Positions 17,010-26,400 of a stretch of DNA of 35,601 nt are shown here, piece after piece. The stretch is from positions 1-35,601 of the forward strand of contig CAZDPJ010000013.1 of assembly GCA_964507405.1 (NCBI GenBank). The letters run 5' to 3'. A program made the position numbers and the translations under genes. The notes below the pieces were generated by a model that searched no databases, was not told where the DNA came from, and was given only the letters and a program-made list of their open reading frames with translations. Position 1 is the first letter of the stretch, and each line of letters begins with the position of its first letter. The stretch is from UMGS75 sp964507405 (GTDB lineage Bacteria > Bacillota_I > Bacilli_A > ML615J-28 > CAG-313).

Positions 17010-18053
17010 TTATATTACTTTGATATTAATATCTAAAGGTGTAGATAAATAAGAGTATTTCTTATTAGATAGATAATCTATGTTAAATGCATCGATGTTA
17101 TAGTTATCCATTGTTTGTTTTAATATTATTAGATTTTCTTTCATTTGTTGTGTTAGGTTATCTTTTAATTCTTGGTTAGTTTGATTTAGGGTATTATTAA
17201 TAAAAGTTCCTTTTATTGTTATTAATATTTGTAGTTTATTGTTTTTGTATTTCTTTTTTATGTAATAGTCTTGTACTAAATAGTCAAAGTTATTAAATAT
17301 TAATATATTATTAGATAGATTATTTAATGAATATAAAGCATGTAGATTATTGAAGGTAAATGAAGAAAGTTTATAGTCATTTGTTAGATAGCTATATCCA
17401 ATGATTGATAGAGATGGTAGTTCTGATTCATCTTCATAAAAGGAGTTTGTATGTAGTTTTAATAAAGGGATTGGGGTAGTATAGGTATCGATTAGTAAGT
17501 TATTGATTAGATTAGTATATACTACTTTTAAGGGTTTGTTTTTTGTTTCATTATTGATTAATACTGTATAGTAGGCACTTGTTTCTGAGAAGTTTTTGAT
17601 GTTATATAGTTTAAATAAGTCATCATTTGTTGAGTAGATTTGAAAGGTTGGAAAGAAATCTGGTAATTTTTTTATTATATTGTAAAGGGTTAGTAAATTA
17701 TTTTTATTAACAAAGGTATTTTTTAGAATTAATGTTCTTATATGACTATATAGAAGTCTTATACTAAGTTTATTATTGATGTTTTCGATTGCTTCTGGTA
17801 TTGTTGTTCCTGTACCTATGGAGATATAACCGATACTATTGGGAAATGACTGACCAAAGTCACTTGATGATAGGTTAAAGTTATTTAGAATATACATATA
17901 AACGGTATATGTGTTTGTTTCATTATTAAAGTCAAGTCCCATACTTGATACATATGCACATTCATTGATTTCTGTGTAGTCATTCTTTTTATAAAGTATT
18001 TTTATGGTTAAAAATGAAAGAATTAGTATAAGTTTTAATAGTTTTTTATTCAT
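17010..18053 (-). CDS. gerAC: GerAC-type germinant receptor C subunit without lipobox
   Basis: This protein resembles the C subunit of GerA-type spore germinant receptors, normally a lipoprotein in the spore inner membrane. Family traits are an early YTEINECAYVSSMGLDF region (normally following the lipobox as CWDRxEI), GTGTTIPEAI near residue 90, SHIRTLIL near 107, and a C-terminal beta domain. The lipobox cysteine is missing: the hydrophobic N-terminus reads LTIKILYKKNDY, so it may stay as an uncleaved membrane anchor. I start it at 18053 (347 residues). That ATG has GGTGAT just upstream, whereas the ATG at 18065 lies in the gerA coding end without a ribosome site. It overlaps the A-subunit stop by 8 bases and is the last gene of the operon. 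Confidence 0.82.
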   Translation of the reverse strand: MNKKLLKLILILSFLTIKILYKKNDYTEINECAYVSSMGLDFNNETNTYTVYMYILNNFNLSSSDFGQSFPNSIGYISIGTGTTIPEAIENINNKLSIRLLYSHIRTLILKNTFVNKNNLLTLYNIIKKLPDFFPTFQIYSTNDDLFKLYNIKNFSETSAYYTVLINNETKNKPLKVVYTNLINNLLIDTYTTPIPLLKLHTNSFYEDESELPSLSIIGYSYLTNDYKLSSFTFNNLHALYSLNNLSNNILIFNNFDYLVQDYYIKKKYKNNKLQILITIKGTFINNTLNQTNQELKDNLTQQMKENLIILKQTMDNYNIDAFNIDYLSNKKYSYLSTPLDINIKVI

Positions 18054-19416
18054 TTTTATCACCATGAGTTGGAAAGAAGAAGTTTTTGATTTTTTCTTTA
18101 TTTACGGGGGTAAATGGACTAAAGAAAGGAACTCCTACTGATTTTTGAGAACTAATATAAAAAAGAGTAGTTAAAAGACCAATTGTAAATCCGAGTAATC
18201 CTAAGGTATAAGATAATATAAGATTATATAATCTAAATATATCAAATGAAGTAATTAGGTGTTGGTTATTGGTTATTGCGAAAGAGGAAACATAAGAAAG
18301 AGCCGATATTAGTAAAAGAGTAGAACCAACTAATCCGCTTGAGATGGCGTTTTGACCAATAAATAAACCACCAAAAATAATGATGATGTTTTGTACATAA
18401 TTATTAGGGGTTCTACTTGATATAAGTCTAAATGTTTCAAATAAAAAGAGAACAATTAGACATTCAATAAATAAAGGAAAAGTAGTGCCTCTTTCAGTTA
18501 TTTGGATATTTGACATAAATAAAGTCGAAAAGAAGGTTGGATTAAAATTAGTTAATGAAATAATTAAACCAAGTGAAAAGATGGAAATAAAGAAGAAGAT
18601 AATTGTAAATATTCTCGCAAATAGTGTATAGTATTTAGGTTCATTTGATTCATTCTTGATAGTTGTAAAGTTACTTAGGGTTGTTGGTAAAATTGATACA
18701 ATTGGACTATTATCAACAATTATTATAGAACGGCCTTCTAATAAGGCACCGACAGTATAGTCAGGAGAACCGGTATTAAAAACAGTTGGAAGGAGTTTTG
18801 ATTTATTAAAAATATGATTTAAGTCATTGATATTAGTTAAAGTATCTTGCTTATAATTGATAAGGCTATTATCAATTTCTTTGATATATGCTTTATTTTT
18901 AGCTTTTTCTAAATAAATAAAATAAACATCAGTTTGTGATATTCTACCTAAACTATATTTATTGACAATTAAATTACTTGATTTTAGTCTTTTTCTAATC
19001 AAAGATAAATTCTTATTAGCGCTTTCAATAAATCCATCATGACTATCTAGTAAGTTATTAGGATCTAATTCACTTTTTGTTGTGGTGCGGTATGGAATAA
19101 GGGATAAATTAATAAAGTAACATATTTTATCATTTATTAGAATAATCATATTACCACTAGATAATAGATAACTTATATAATCTATAGTATATTCTGATAC
19201 TTTAAAGATCACCCCAGGAATACTCTTTTCAAGAGATGTTATATTATCGATATTTATTTTATCTAAATAATAATCATTAAAATGCTTAGGACTTACCATT
19301 GATTCATAATAATATAAATTTAAATTTAGGTTATTATTTATTTGATTTACTTCAATCATATCTGCGTTATTTTCTTTTAAGGTATTTAAAATATTTGTTA
19401 AATAATTTATACTCAT
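18046..19416 (-). CDS. gerAA: GerA-type germinant receptor A subunit
   Basis: This 456-residue protein matches the GerAA/SpoVAF family. The N-terminal soluble domain (about residues 1-262) contains the RTTTKSELDPNNLL and DGFIESANKNLSLIRKRL blocks that mark the family. About five membrane segments follow (roughly 265-430). The usual RGPREGF motif is changed to DSHDGF. It should sit in the spore inner membrane with the B and C subunits and sense small-molecule germinants. Its ATG overlaps the stop of the B-subunit gene by 4 bases, with an AGGAG site upstream. The presence of the operon implies that the organism, or a recent ancestor, made spores. Confidence 0.92.
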   Translation of the reverse strand: MSINYLTNILNTLKENNADMIEVNQINNNLNLNLYYYESMVSPKHFNDYYLDKINIDNITSLEKSIPGVIFKVSEYTIDYISYLLSSGNMIILINDKICYFINLSLIPYRTTTKSELDPNNLLDSHDGFIESANKNLSLIRKRLKSSNLIVNKYSLGRISQTDVYFIYLEKAKNKAYIKEIDNSLINYKQDTLTNINDLNHIFNKSKLLPTVFNTGSPDYTVGALLEGRSIIIVDNSPIVSILPTTLSNFTTIKNESNEPKYYTLFARIFTIIFFFISIFSLGLIISLTNFNPTFFSTLFMSNIQITERGTTFPLFIECLIVLFLFETFRLISSRTPNNYVQNIIIIFGGLFIGQNAISSGLVGSTLLLISALSYVSSFAITNNQHLITSFDIFRLYNLILSYTLGLLGFTIGLLTTLFYISSQKSVGVPFFSPFTPVNKEKIKNFFFPTHGDKNE

Positions 19417-20402
19417 GTTTTCTTACTCCTTAAAGATAGATAAAAAATAATTAAAATTACTGTTAATAATAAAGATGAATAAAGTAATAACTTAAATGAA
19501 AGATTTATATTATTTATTAATAAAATTAAACTTAAAGATATTATTGTTGTAATAATTAAACGATAATTAAAGGTATTTTTCTTTCTAATTAGAGTTCTAA
19601 ATAATTCTAAATTAAATAGTACTTTAATAAAGACATAAGAAACTAAATAAATACATAAGAAAACATCTAAGTGTTCAATATATTTAGGTCCCGTATAAAA
19701 CTTAAACCTAAGAAAAGAAGGAAAAAGTTCATCTATAAAGTATTTATAATTTACAAATAAATAGTTATCAATAATAAACCATGTTGATATTATTGTTCCA
19801 ATTATAGAGCCGATAAAATAACTATATTTTGATACTTCTTTATTAGTTATGGGTGGAGTTATTAAGAATAATAGATTATCTAAATAAAAACAAATTAAAA
19901 ATAAAGATAAATAACTTTTATTAAAATTTAAATTTATATTTTTAATTAATAAAAAATCTCTATTATTTGTATTAATAATATGAATTTGACTAAAAAACAT
20001 TAAGATTACGTAAGATATTATCATCATATTCATAATTATTTTAATATTAACTTTACTTGATAACATAATAAAAAACATAAAGATAATGATTAATAAAAAA
20101 ACTGGGGTTAGATAGAAATAATTAATCGATAATAACTTAAATAATAAAAGTAGAATCATTATGGTTGATATTACTATATAAATAATTAGTAGTATTCTTT
20201 TAAATACACTATTTAATACTTCTTTTTGATAATTTGTTTTTTTTAATAATAAATAAAAAGAAGAACTAGTTAAACCAAGAAAAAGAGAAATTAAATATGC
20301 ATTTTTAGGAAAATAATGGATTAAGATATTTGATGTAATTAAATTATTTAAAAACATTGTATTAATAAAGGTAAGTAAGATTATTTTAATATTTAATTTC
20401 AT
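19413..20402 (-). CDS. gerAB: GerAB-type spore germination permease subunit
   Basis: This integral membrane protein has about ten hydrophobic helices and the APC-transporter-like fold of GerAB, the subunit thought to bind the germinant. The start is placed at 20402 (329 residues), because AAGGAG stands 10 bases upstream of that ATG on the minus strand. The further ATG at 20435 would lie before this ribosome site and add 11 residues with no site of its own. It is a little shorter than the usual ~365 residues. It is very rich in Ile, Leu, Asn and Lys and very AT-rich. Its sequence identity to the family is low by eye, but gene context with A and C subunits supports it. Confidence 0.85.
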   Translation of the reverse strand: MKLNIKIILLTFINTMFLNNLITSNILIHYFPKNAYLISLFLGLTSSSFYLLLKKTNYQKEVLNSVFKRILLIIYIVISTIMILLLLFKLLSINYFYLTPVFLLIIIFMFFIMLSSKVNIKIIMNMMIISYVILMFFSQIHIINTNNRDFLLIKNINLNFNKSYLSLFLICFYLDNLLFLITPPITNKEVSKYSYFIGSIIGTIISTWFIIDNYLFVNYKYFIDELFPSFLRFKFYTGPKYIEHLDVFLCIYLVSYVFIKVLFNLELFRTLIRKKNTFNYRLIITTIISLSLILLINNINLSFKLLLYSSLLLTVILIIFYLSLRSKKT

Positions 20403-20576
20403 AATTATAATTCTCCTTTTACTTATTTTATCCATAAAAATATGTAAAATACTGCTTATTTTAATTTATTTTTTAAAATAATGTATTTTCTTATTGTTTT
20501 TATATTTATAACTTAGTATTTTTATAAAATTTGTTTGATAGTACTAAAAATTAGTTATTTTATATAAATAGACAAT

Positions 20577-20604
20577 TTGTGTTATTTTTATGAATAAGTA
20601 TAAT
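20577..20604 (+). promoter_or_regulatory. Sigma-A promoter of the ssb-like gene
   Basis: A -35-like TTGTGT (20577-20582) and a perfect -10 TATAAT (20599-20604) lie 16 bases apart, 24 bases before the start codon. The 225-base gap to the germination operon is divergent and must also contain that operon's promoter, which I could not define. Confidence 0.65.
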
Positions 20605-20627
20605 ATTTGTAAAAGGAGGATATAAAG

Positions 20628-21008
20628 ATGAATACTGTTACACTTGTTGGAACACTAGTAGAAGAACCAGAATTAAAGGAATTTGATAATGGACTTAAGG
20701 GTGCTTTTATTGTATTAAGAGTTGTTAGACCTTTTAAATCAATGGATGGTAACTATGAAGCTGATTTTATTAGATGTTCATTATGGGAAGGGATTGCACA
20801 AAACACATGTGAGTACTGTCATAAAGGTGATATCATTGGAATAAGAGGAAGAATTTCTGTTAGAAGTGATGAAATCTTATTTAATTGTGATAAAGAACAA
20901 CATGTTAAAAAGATTAATGCTTTACATATTATTGTTGAAAGAGTTAGTTTTATTAGTGCATCAAGAAAAAATAAAGAAATAAGTATGGCATATCAAGATG
21001 CTATTTAA
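20628..21008 (+). CDS. ssb: Short single-stranded DNA-binding protein family member
   Basis: This 126-residue protein has the SSB OB-fold: MNTVTLVGTL at the start, then FIRCSLWEGIAQNTCEYCHKGD and IGIRGRIS. It is much shorter than replicative SSB (about 160-180 residues). It ends in MAYQDAI without the glycine-rich linker or the acidic DDDIPF tip that recruits repair and replication partners. It is therefore likely an accessory paralogue, like the short SsbB forms of Firmicutes, rather than the main SSB; a second copy elsewhere in the genome would be expected. Strong ribosome binding site (AAGGAGG), own promoter and own terminator, so it is monocistronic. Confidence 0.85.
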   Translation: MNTVTLVGTLVEEPELKEFDNGLKGAFIVLRVVRPFKSMDGNYEADFIRCSLWEGIAQNTCEYCHKGDIIGIRGRISVRSDEILFNCDKEQHVKKINALHIIVERVSFISASRKNKEISMAYQDAI

Positions 21009-21021
21009 TTATCTTTTTTAT

Positions 21022-21060
21022 AAGACAAAAAATTTATTTTTTTTGTCTTTTTCTTTTTTT
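21022..21060 (+). terminator. Terminator after the ssb-like gene
   Basis: AAGACAAAAAA (21022-21032) pairs with the T-rich arm ending TTTTGTCTT (to 21049), followed by further T runs. Confidence 0.85.
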
Positions 21061-21073
21061 TAGTATTAAAATA

Positions 21074-21082
21074 TGGTATAAT
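21074..21082 (+). promoter_or_regulatory. Extended -10 promoter of thyA-dfrA-plsC
   Basis: TGGTATAAT (21074-21082) gives an extended -10. The -35 region is only a T run, so the extended -10 probably carries the activity. A GGAG ribosome binding site for thyA follows. Confidence 0.65.
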
Positions 21083-21116
21083 ATTTAAGTATTTAATAAT
21101 TTGGAGAAATTTATTT

Positions 21117-21995
21117 ATGAAGCAATATTTAGAATTATGTGAAAAAGTATTAAACGAAGGACATTATAAAGAAGACCGTACTGGTACTGGTACTTATTCA
21201 TTATTTGGAGCCCAAATGAGATTTAACTTAAATGAGGGTTTTCCGCTTTTAACTACTAAAAAGGTATATTTAAAAGCTATTATTTATGAATTATTATGGT
21301 TTATTAAGGGTGATACGAATATTGAGTATTTAGTCAAGAATAACGTAAAAATATGGAATGAGTGGCCATATGAGGCTTATAAGGTATCATCTAGCTATCA
21401 AGGTGAAACTATGGAAGAGTTTATTGAAAAGATTCGGACTGACCATCTTTTCGCAACTCTTCATGGCTCGTTAGGCCCGGTTTATGGTAAACAGTGGCGT
21501 AGGTTTGGTATTGGTGAATATAAAGTAGATCAACTTGCTAAAGTAATTAAAGAGATTAAAGAAAATCCTAATTCACGTAGACTTATAGTTTGCGCATGGA
21601 ATCCGTTAGAAGTAGATGAAATGGCACTACCGCCATGTCACTCTTTATTTCAATTTTATGTAAATGATGGTAAATTATCTTGTCAGTTATATCAACGTTC
21701 AGCTGATTTATTTTTAGGAGTTCCCTTTAATATTGCTTCCTATTCGTTACTTACGATGATGGTTGCTTCTATTTGTAATCTTGAACTTGGGGATTTTGTA
21801 CATACTATTGGTGATGCTCATATCTATTCGAACCATGTTGAACAAATTAAAACACAAATTTCAAGAAGTCCTCGAGCTCTTCCTCAAATGAAGATTCTTA
21901 GAAAATGTGAAAATATTGAAGATTTTAAATATGAGGATTTTGAATTAGTTAATTATAATCCATATCCTCCAATTAAAGGAAAGGTGGCAGTATAA
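21117..21995 (+). CDS. thyA: Thymidylate synthase
   Basis: This 292-residue folate-dependent thymidylate synthase converts dUMP and methylene-tetrahydrofolate to dTMP and dihydrofolate. The nucleophile is C174 in ALPPCHSLFQF. Other signatures are the dUMP-phosphate arginine in EDRTGTG (R21), the PNSRR pair (R154, R155), QRSADLFLGVPFNIASY and GDAHIYSNH. Length and order of motifs are normal. It stops one base before the dfrA start, the classic thyA-dfrA pairing in which dihydrofolate made by ThyA is reduced by the next enzyme. Confidence 0.97.
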   Translation: MKQYLELCEKVLNEGHYKEDRTGTGTYSLFGAQMRFNLNEGFPLLTTKKVYLKAIIYELLWFIKGDTNIEYLVKNNVKIWNEWPYEAYKVSSSYQGETMEEFIEKIRTDHLFATLHGSLGPVYGKQWRRFGIGEYKVDQLAKVIKEIKENPNSRRLIVCAWNPLEVDEMALPPCHSLFQFYVNDGKLSCQLYQRSADLFLGVPFNIASYSLLTMMVASICNLELGDFVHTIGDAHIYSNHVEQIKTQISRSPRALPQMKILRKCENIEDFKYEDFELVNYNPYPPIKGKVAV

Positions 21996-21996
21996 G

Positions 21997-22470
21997 ATGC
22001 TTGCGATAATTGTTGCTGTTGATGAAAACAATCTAATAGGTAATGGAAATAGTCTTCCTTGGTATTATCCTGAAGATTTAAAATATTTTAAGAAAGTAAC
22101 TAATTATAAAGCTGTTCTTATGGGGTATAATACGTATTTATCGATCATCAATCGAAATGGTAAGATTTTACCAAATCGAATTAATTATGTATTAACCTAT
22201 GAAGATGAGCTTCCTAGTGGTGGCGTTGTTGTTACTAATCTTGATGAATTAATTGAAGCATACCGTGATAAAGAGTTATTTGTTATTGGTGGTAAAATGG
22301 TATATACGGATTTATTACCAAAAGTAGATCGTTTATATATAACAAGAATTCCTGGTTCTCATGAAGGAGATGTTTATTTTCCGGAAGTTAACTATGATGA
22401 ATTTAAGTTATTAGGAAGTACGAAAGAAAAAGATTTAGTTTTTGAAGTATATGAAAGGATAAAAAAATGA
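21997..22470 (+). CDS. dfrA: Dihydrofolate reductase
   Basis: This 157-residue enzyme reduces dihydrofolate to tetrahydrofolate with NADPH. The N-terminus LAIIVAVDENNLIGNGNSLPW holds the Met20-loop equivalent. The catalytic acid is D27 in YYPEDLKYF, and the cofactor site includes the GGK turn in LFVIGGKMVY. It lies one base after thyA and overlaps plsC by 4 bases (ATGA), so all three are translationally coupled. It looks like an ordinary chromosomal enzyme, not a resistance cassette. Confidence 0.95.
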   Translation: MLAIIVAVDENNLIGNGNSLPWYYPEDLKYFKKVTNYKAVLMGYNTYLSIINRNGKILPNRINYVLTYEDELPSGGVVVTNLDELIEAYRDKELFVIGGKMVYTDLLPKVDRLYITRIPGSHEGDVYFPEVNYDEFKLLGSTKEKDLVFEVYERIKK

Positions 22471-23312
22471 TTTTTGTTTTATCACTAATTTGTGCTTCTA
22501 TCGTTTTCTTTGGTTCTATTATTATTTGTTTTATAAAAGGGACTCCCCTTTATATAACAATGATAGTTCCAGTTGTCTTATTAATTTTAGTTGTCGCTTT
22601 GTTTTGTTTAATTGTTATGCTTTTACTACTTACGCTTGGTACTCATTTTGGTAAAACATATAATCCGAAAAGTAAGATTAGATGGCTTTTTATGAGAGAT
22701 GTTGCTAAATTTTCTTGTTTTTGGTTAGGCGTAAGACCTATTGTCAATGGTTTAGACAAAATTCCTCTAAATGAAACAGTTGTCTTTTATTGTAATCATG
22801 AAAGTTATTTAGATATGTTTATTCTGTATGTAATCCTATCTAAATGGCCTCATGCGACGATGTATAAGAAAGTAATTGATACTTACCCTCTAGCAAGGGG
22901 AATGGCAAAAGCACTAGGTGGGGTGGCAATAGACAGGGAAGATGATAAACAAGCATTAAGGGTAATCCTTACAATTATTAAAGAAGTTAATGAAGGAGTA
23001 AATTTTTTGATTTTTCCTGAAGGAACAAGAGCTAAACAAGAATCTTTAAATCCATATAAAGCTGGTTCTTTTAAGGTTGTTCAAAAAACTAAGACAAAGG
23101 CAGTATTACTTGCTTTAGATGGAACATTTAAAAAAATAATGACTTTTCCATTTATTCCTACACCAATATATTTTAATGTTGTTGATGTATTAGATGAAAA
23201 AGATTATGAAAATAAAACCACAAATGAAATTGCATCACTAGCTAATGCTATTGTTCAAGAAGATATTAATAAAGCAAGAAGAAAATATAAGTTTTTAAAA
23301 TATAAAAAGTAA
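22467..23312 (+). CDS. plsC: 1-acylglycerol-3-phosphate acyltransferase
   Basis: This 281-residue membrane-associated acyltransferase should acylate lysophosphatidic acid to phosphatidic acid in phospholipid synthesis. Two hydrophobic helices occupy about residues 1-58. The catalytic NHESYLD (NHx4D) motif is at 110-116 and the FPEGTR substrate motif at 183-188, with the usual spacing. The start ATG overlaps the dfrA stop. It is the last gene of the thyA operon and is followed by a hairpin. Confidence 0.93.
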   Translation: MIFVLSLICASIVFFGSIIICFIKGTPLYITMIVPVVLLILVVALFCLIVMLLLLTLGTHFGKTYNPKSKIRWLFMRDVAKFSCFWLGVRPIVNGLDKIPLNETVVFYCNHESYLDMFILYVILSKWPHATMYKKVIDTYPLARGMAKALGGVAIDREDDKQALRVILTIIKEVNEGVNFLIFPEGTRAKQESLNPYKAGSFKVVQKTKTKAVLLALDGTFKKIMTFPFIPTPIYFNVVDVLDEKDYENKTTNEIASLANAIVQEDINKARRKYKFLKYKK

Positions 23313-23346
23313 TACCATAGGCTAAAATAATAGCTTATGGTATTTT
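23311..23346 (+). terminator. Terminator after plsC
   Basis: A 14-bp stem, AATACCATAGGCTA (23311-23324) with TAGCTTATGGTATT (23331-23344), starts within the plsC stop codon. The T tail is weak (TTTT broken by AA). Confidence 0.75.
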
Positions 23347-23354
23347 AATTGTAA

Positions 23355-23373
23355 TATAATGAAATCGTTTTCA
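23355..23373 (+). promoter_or_regulatory. CcpA-type cre operator overlapping a -10 box
   Basis: TGAAATCGTTTTCA (23360-23373) matches the catabolite-responsive element consensus TGWAANCGNTNWCA at every position. It overlaps the last base of a TATAAT (23355-23360). A second -10 candidate (TATAAT, 23415-23420, with weak -35 TTTAAT at 23392-23397) lies 26 bases before the gene start. Either placement would let a CcpA-like repressor block transcription of the following lipoprotein gene when preferred sugars are present. The motif match is direct; repression is inference. Confidence 0.7.
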
Positions 23374-23449
23374 TAAAAAAATGTAAAATAATTTAATTTT
23401 AAAAAGTTTTAGTATATAATATTTATATAAGAAAGAAAGGGAATTAAAT

Positions 23450-26400
23450 ATGAAGAAAAGGATTTATTTATATCTATTAGTTTTACCAATGCTATTATTA
23501 AATAGTTGTGTTAAACCACGTATTGAATTTAAATTTAATTTAAATAAAGACGAAACCCTAAAAGGAACGCCATCAGTGATTGAATTATATGACCCAATTA
23601 TCAATGGGGTTGAAAATGTTTTATGTGAAAAAGAAGGCTATAATTTTTTAGGTTGGTCTTTAGATGGAAAGACTTTATTAACGGATGCGGATTACGCAGA
23701 AGAATATACTATTACACTTAAACCTATATTTGAGAAAACTTCAGATGTTAAAACATATAAAGTAACTTTTAAAGTAAGTGGAATGGATGATATTGTTTTA
23801 AAATATAAAACAGGAGAAAAAATAATTGTTCCAAGTATTTCAAAAGAAGGTTATAAATTTATTGGATTTGATCAAGAAGTACCTTCAGTTATGGGAACCA
23901 GTGATTTAGAATTTACTGCTATTTTTGAAGAAATTATTAATGAATATACCGTAACTTTTAAAGTGAAGGGAATTGATGATATCGTTTTAAAATATAAAAC
24001 AGGAGAAAAAATAATTGTTCCAAGTATTTCAAAAGAAGGTTATAAATTTATTGGATTTGATCAAGAAGTACCTTCAGTTATGGGAACAAGTAATTTAGTA
24101 TTTAATGCAATGTTTAAAGCAAATTATTATGAAATTAACTATAATTATGTTGAAGGAATGTGGCCGACAAGAAGTGCGTCAAGCACAGAAGAACTACTTA
24201 ATGAACTATTAACTGACTTTTATTATTATTTAGAAAGTAGTGATGATTTAGAAAGTTTTATTAAAGGTAGTGATGGTAAATATGCATCTGGCCTATGGTA
24301 TAATAGTCGTAGTAAACTTTATATGGCAGAAGTAAAAGATGAAAAAAGTGATGCCACTTGTTTTATTAATGATTCAAGATATTATCATAAATGGATTAAT
24401 TTCTTTAATGAATTAGATAAAATTGTAACTGAAATTAATGCTGCTCAAAGTTTATGGAATTCTACTTATGTTGGTATTATTAGAATCTATGAAATTTGTG
24501 ATAGTAACGTAAGATATACTGAAGAACAATTACAAAGAATAAAAGATTCTTTAAAACTTGAAAAAGAACCAGTTACAAGATATAAACCTGGAGAAGAAGT
24601 TGAATTATTAGAGTTATCACTAAATGATGGACGTCAGTTTTTAGGATGGTATTTAGGTGAAGAAAAAATCACTAAAATAACTAGTGATATGCGTGGAGAT
24701 TTAAATTTAGTTGCTAAATGGAGTAATCCTATTTATCCTACATCATTATATATTAATAATCCAGTAAATTCACTAGATAAAAATGCAAGTTATACATTAG
24801 ATATTAGTATTTTACCAACCAATACTACTCATCCAGAACTTGTCTATGAATCAAGTAATGAAGAAGTTGCAACTATTAAAAATGGTGTAATTAATACGTT
24901 AAAATATGGAAGTGTGGTAATAACAATTTATTCTAAATACGCACCATCTGTAAAACAAAAATTTAGCTTAGAAGTATTTCCAGATATATCAAATGACTTA
25001 CCGGTCATTTATATTTCTTATGATACATCAGAAATATTAGTTGTTAATGTAAATGAAGATGTAGATATTCGTAAAGGAATAAAAGCATATGATAAAACCG
25101 ATAAAGATTTAACAAATAAAATTACTGTTGATGATTCTGGGGTTGATTATGAAAATGCTGGAGTATATAAGATTAAATATCAAGTAACAGATAAAGATGC
25201 TAATACTTGTACTTTAGAACGTACTGTTAAAGTAGTTGAACCTAGTGAACTAATCTTTATTGGTCATGCTGGAAGCTACTTAGGTATTATGAATACAGAA
25301 GAAGCTTTTCTAAATGGTATTTTAGTTAAAGGATATAAAGCATTAGAGTGTGATGTAAAACAAACTAAAGATGGTGTTTTTGTTACATGCCATGATAATG
25401 ACTTTAATGGAGTAGACCTTGCAAGTACTAATTATCAAGATCTTGTTAATGTTGTAAAAACTCAAACAAGAGGTGGTGTAAGTTATAGCTCTAAGATTTG
25501 TACATTTGAACGCTATTTAGAAATATGTAAAGAGTACGGAGTAATTGCGGTAGTAGAACTTAAATCATCAAAAGGTATTACTAATTCTGACCAATCAAGA
25601 ATGGGTGACTTAATGAAAGTAATCTCTGATAAAGGAATGCTTGATAAAGTTATTTTCCTAGGTTCTCAGTATAAATGCTTAGAATGGGTACGTAATAATG
25701 GATATGATTATATTCCATGTCAATACTTAGTTAATTCAATTGAAAGTGAAACTATTTTTGAACGTTGCGTTAATTGGAATTTTGATGTTAGTTTTAATAT
25801 TAGTTATGATAACTCAACCGAATGGATTGAACGTTATCATGATATGGGATTAAAAGTATCAAGTTACACCTTTAATCAATATACAAGTGCTTCCACTCTT
25901 CAAGATTGGATTAACAAGGGTGTAGATTATGTAACATGTGATGTTTTAACTGAAAAAGATGTTAAATTACCAACTTATGAAGATGATAATTTACCTGAAT
26001 ATCATGTTGTATTTAAAAATTATGATGGAACTGTTCTAAAAGAATCAGTAATTAAAGAAGGCAAAAAAGCATTCGCACCAAGTGCACCTAGTGTAAATGG
26101 TTATAAATTTATTGGTTGGGATACTGATTTTTCTTCTATTAAATCAAATCTTGTTGTAAATGCATTATTTGAAATTGAAGAATATACAATTTCTTATGAA
26201 AGTAATTTAGTAGAAGTAACTACATATACTTGGAAGGATAAAGAAGAGTTTTTAAGTGAATTCTATAATGACTGGTTTACTTGGATAAAAAATAACGCAG
26301 GTAGTAGAAGTGGTATTACTTTTGATGGAAAAACTTATACGGTTAAAATGAATACAAGTACATATGGAACGGTTACGTTTGATAATGTTCAAGAAATGCG

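Noticed and set aside
20403..20500. Forespore sigma-G or sigma-F promoter for the germination operon
   Set aside because: Several CATATTT-like boxes occur on the minus strand, but none has a matching -35 element at the right distance; AT-rich chance matches cannot be excluded.
23795..24087. CRISPR or mobile-element repeat
   Set aside because: Only two copies, in frame and at a 63-codon period within InlB repeats; this is protein-repeat duplication. No CRISPR array, transposase or inverted-repeat element was seen in the window.
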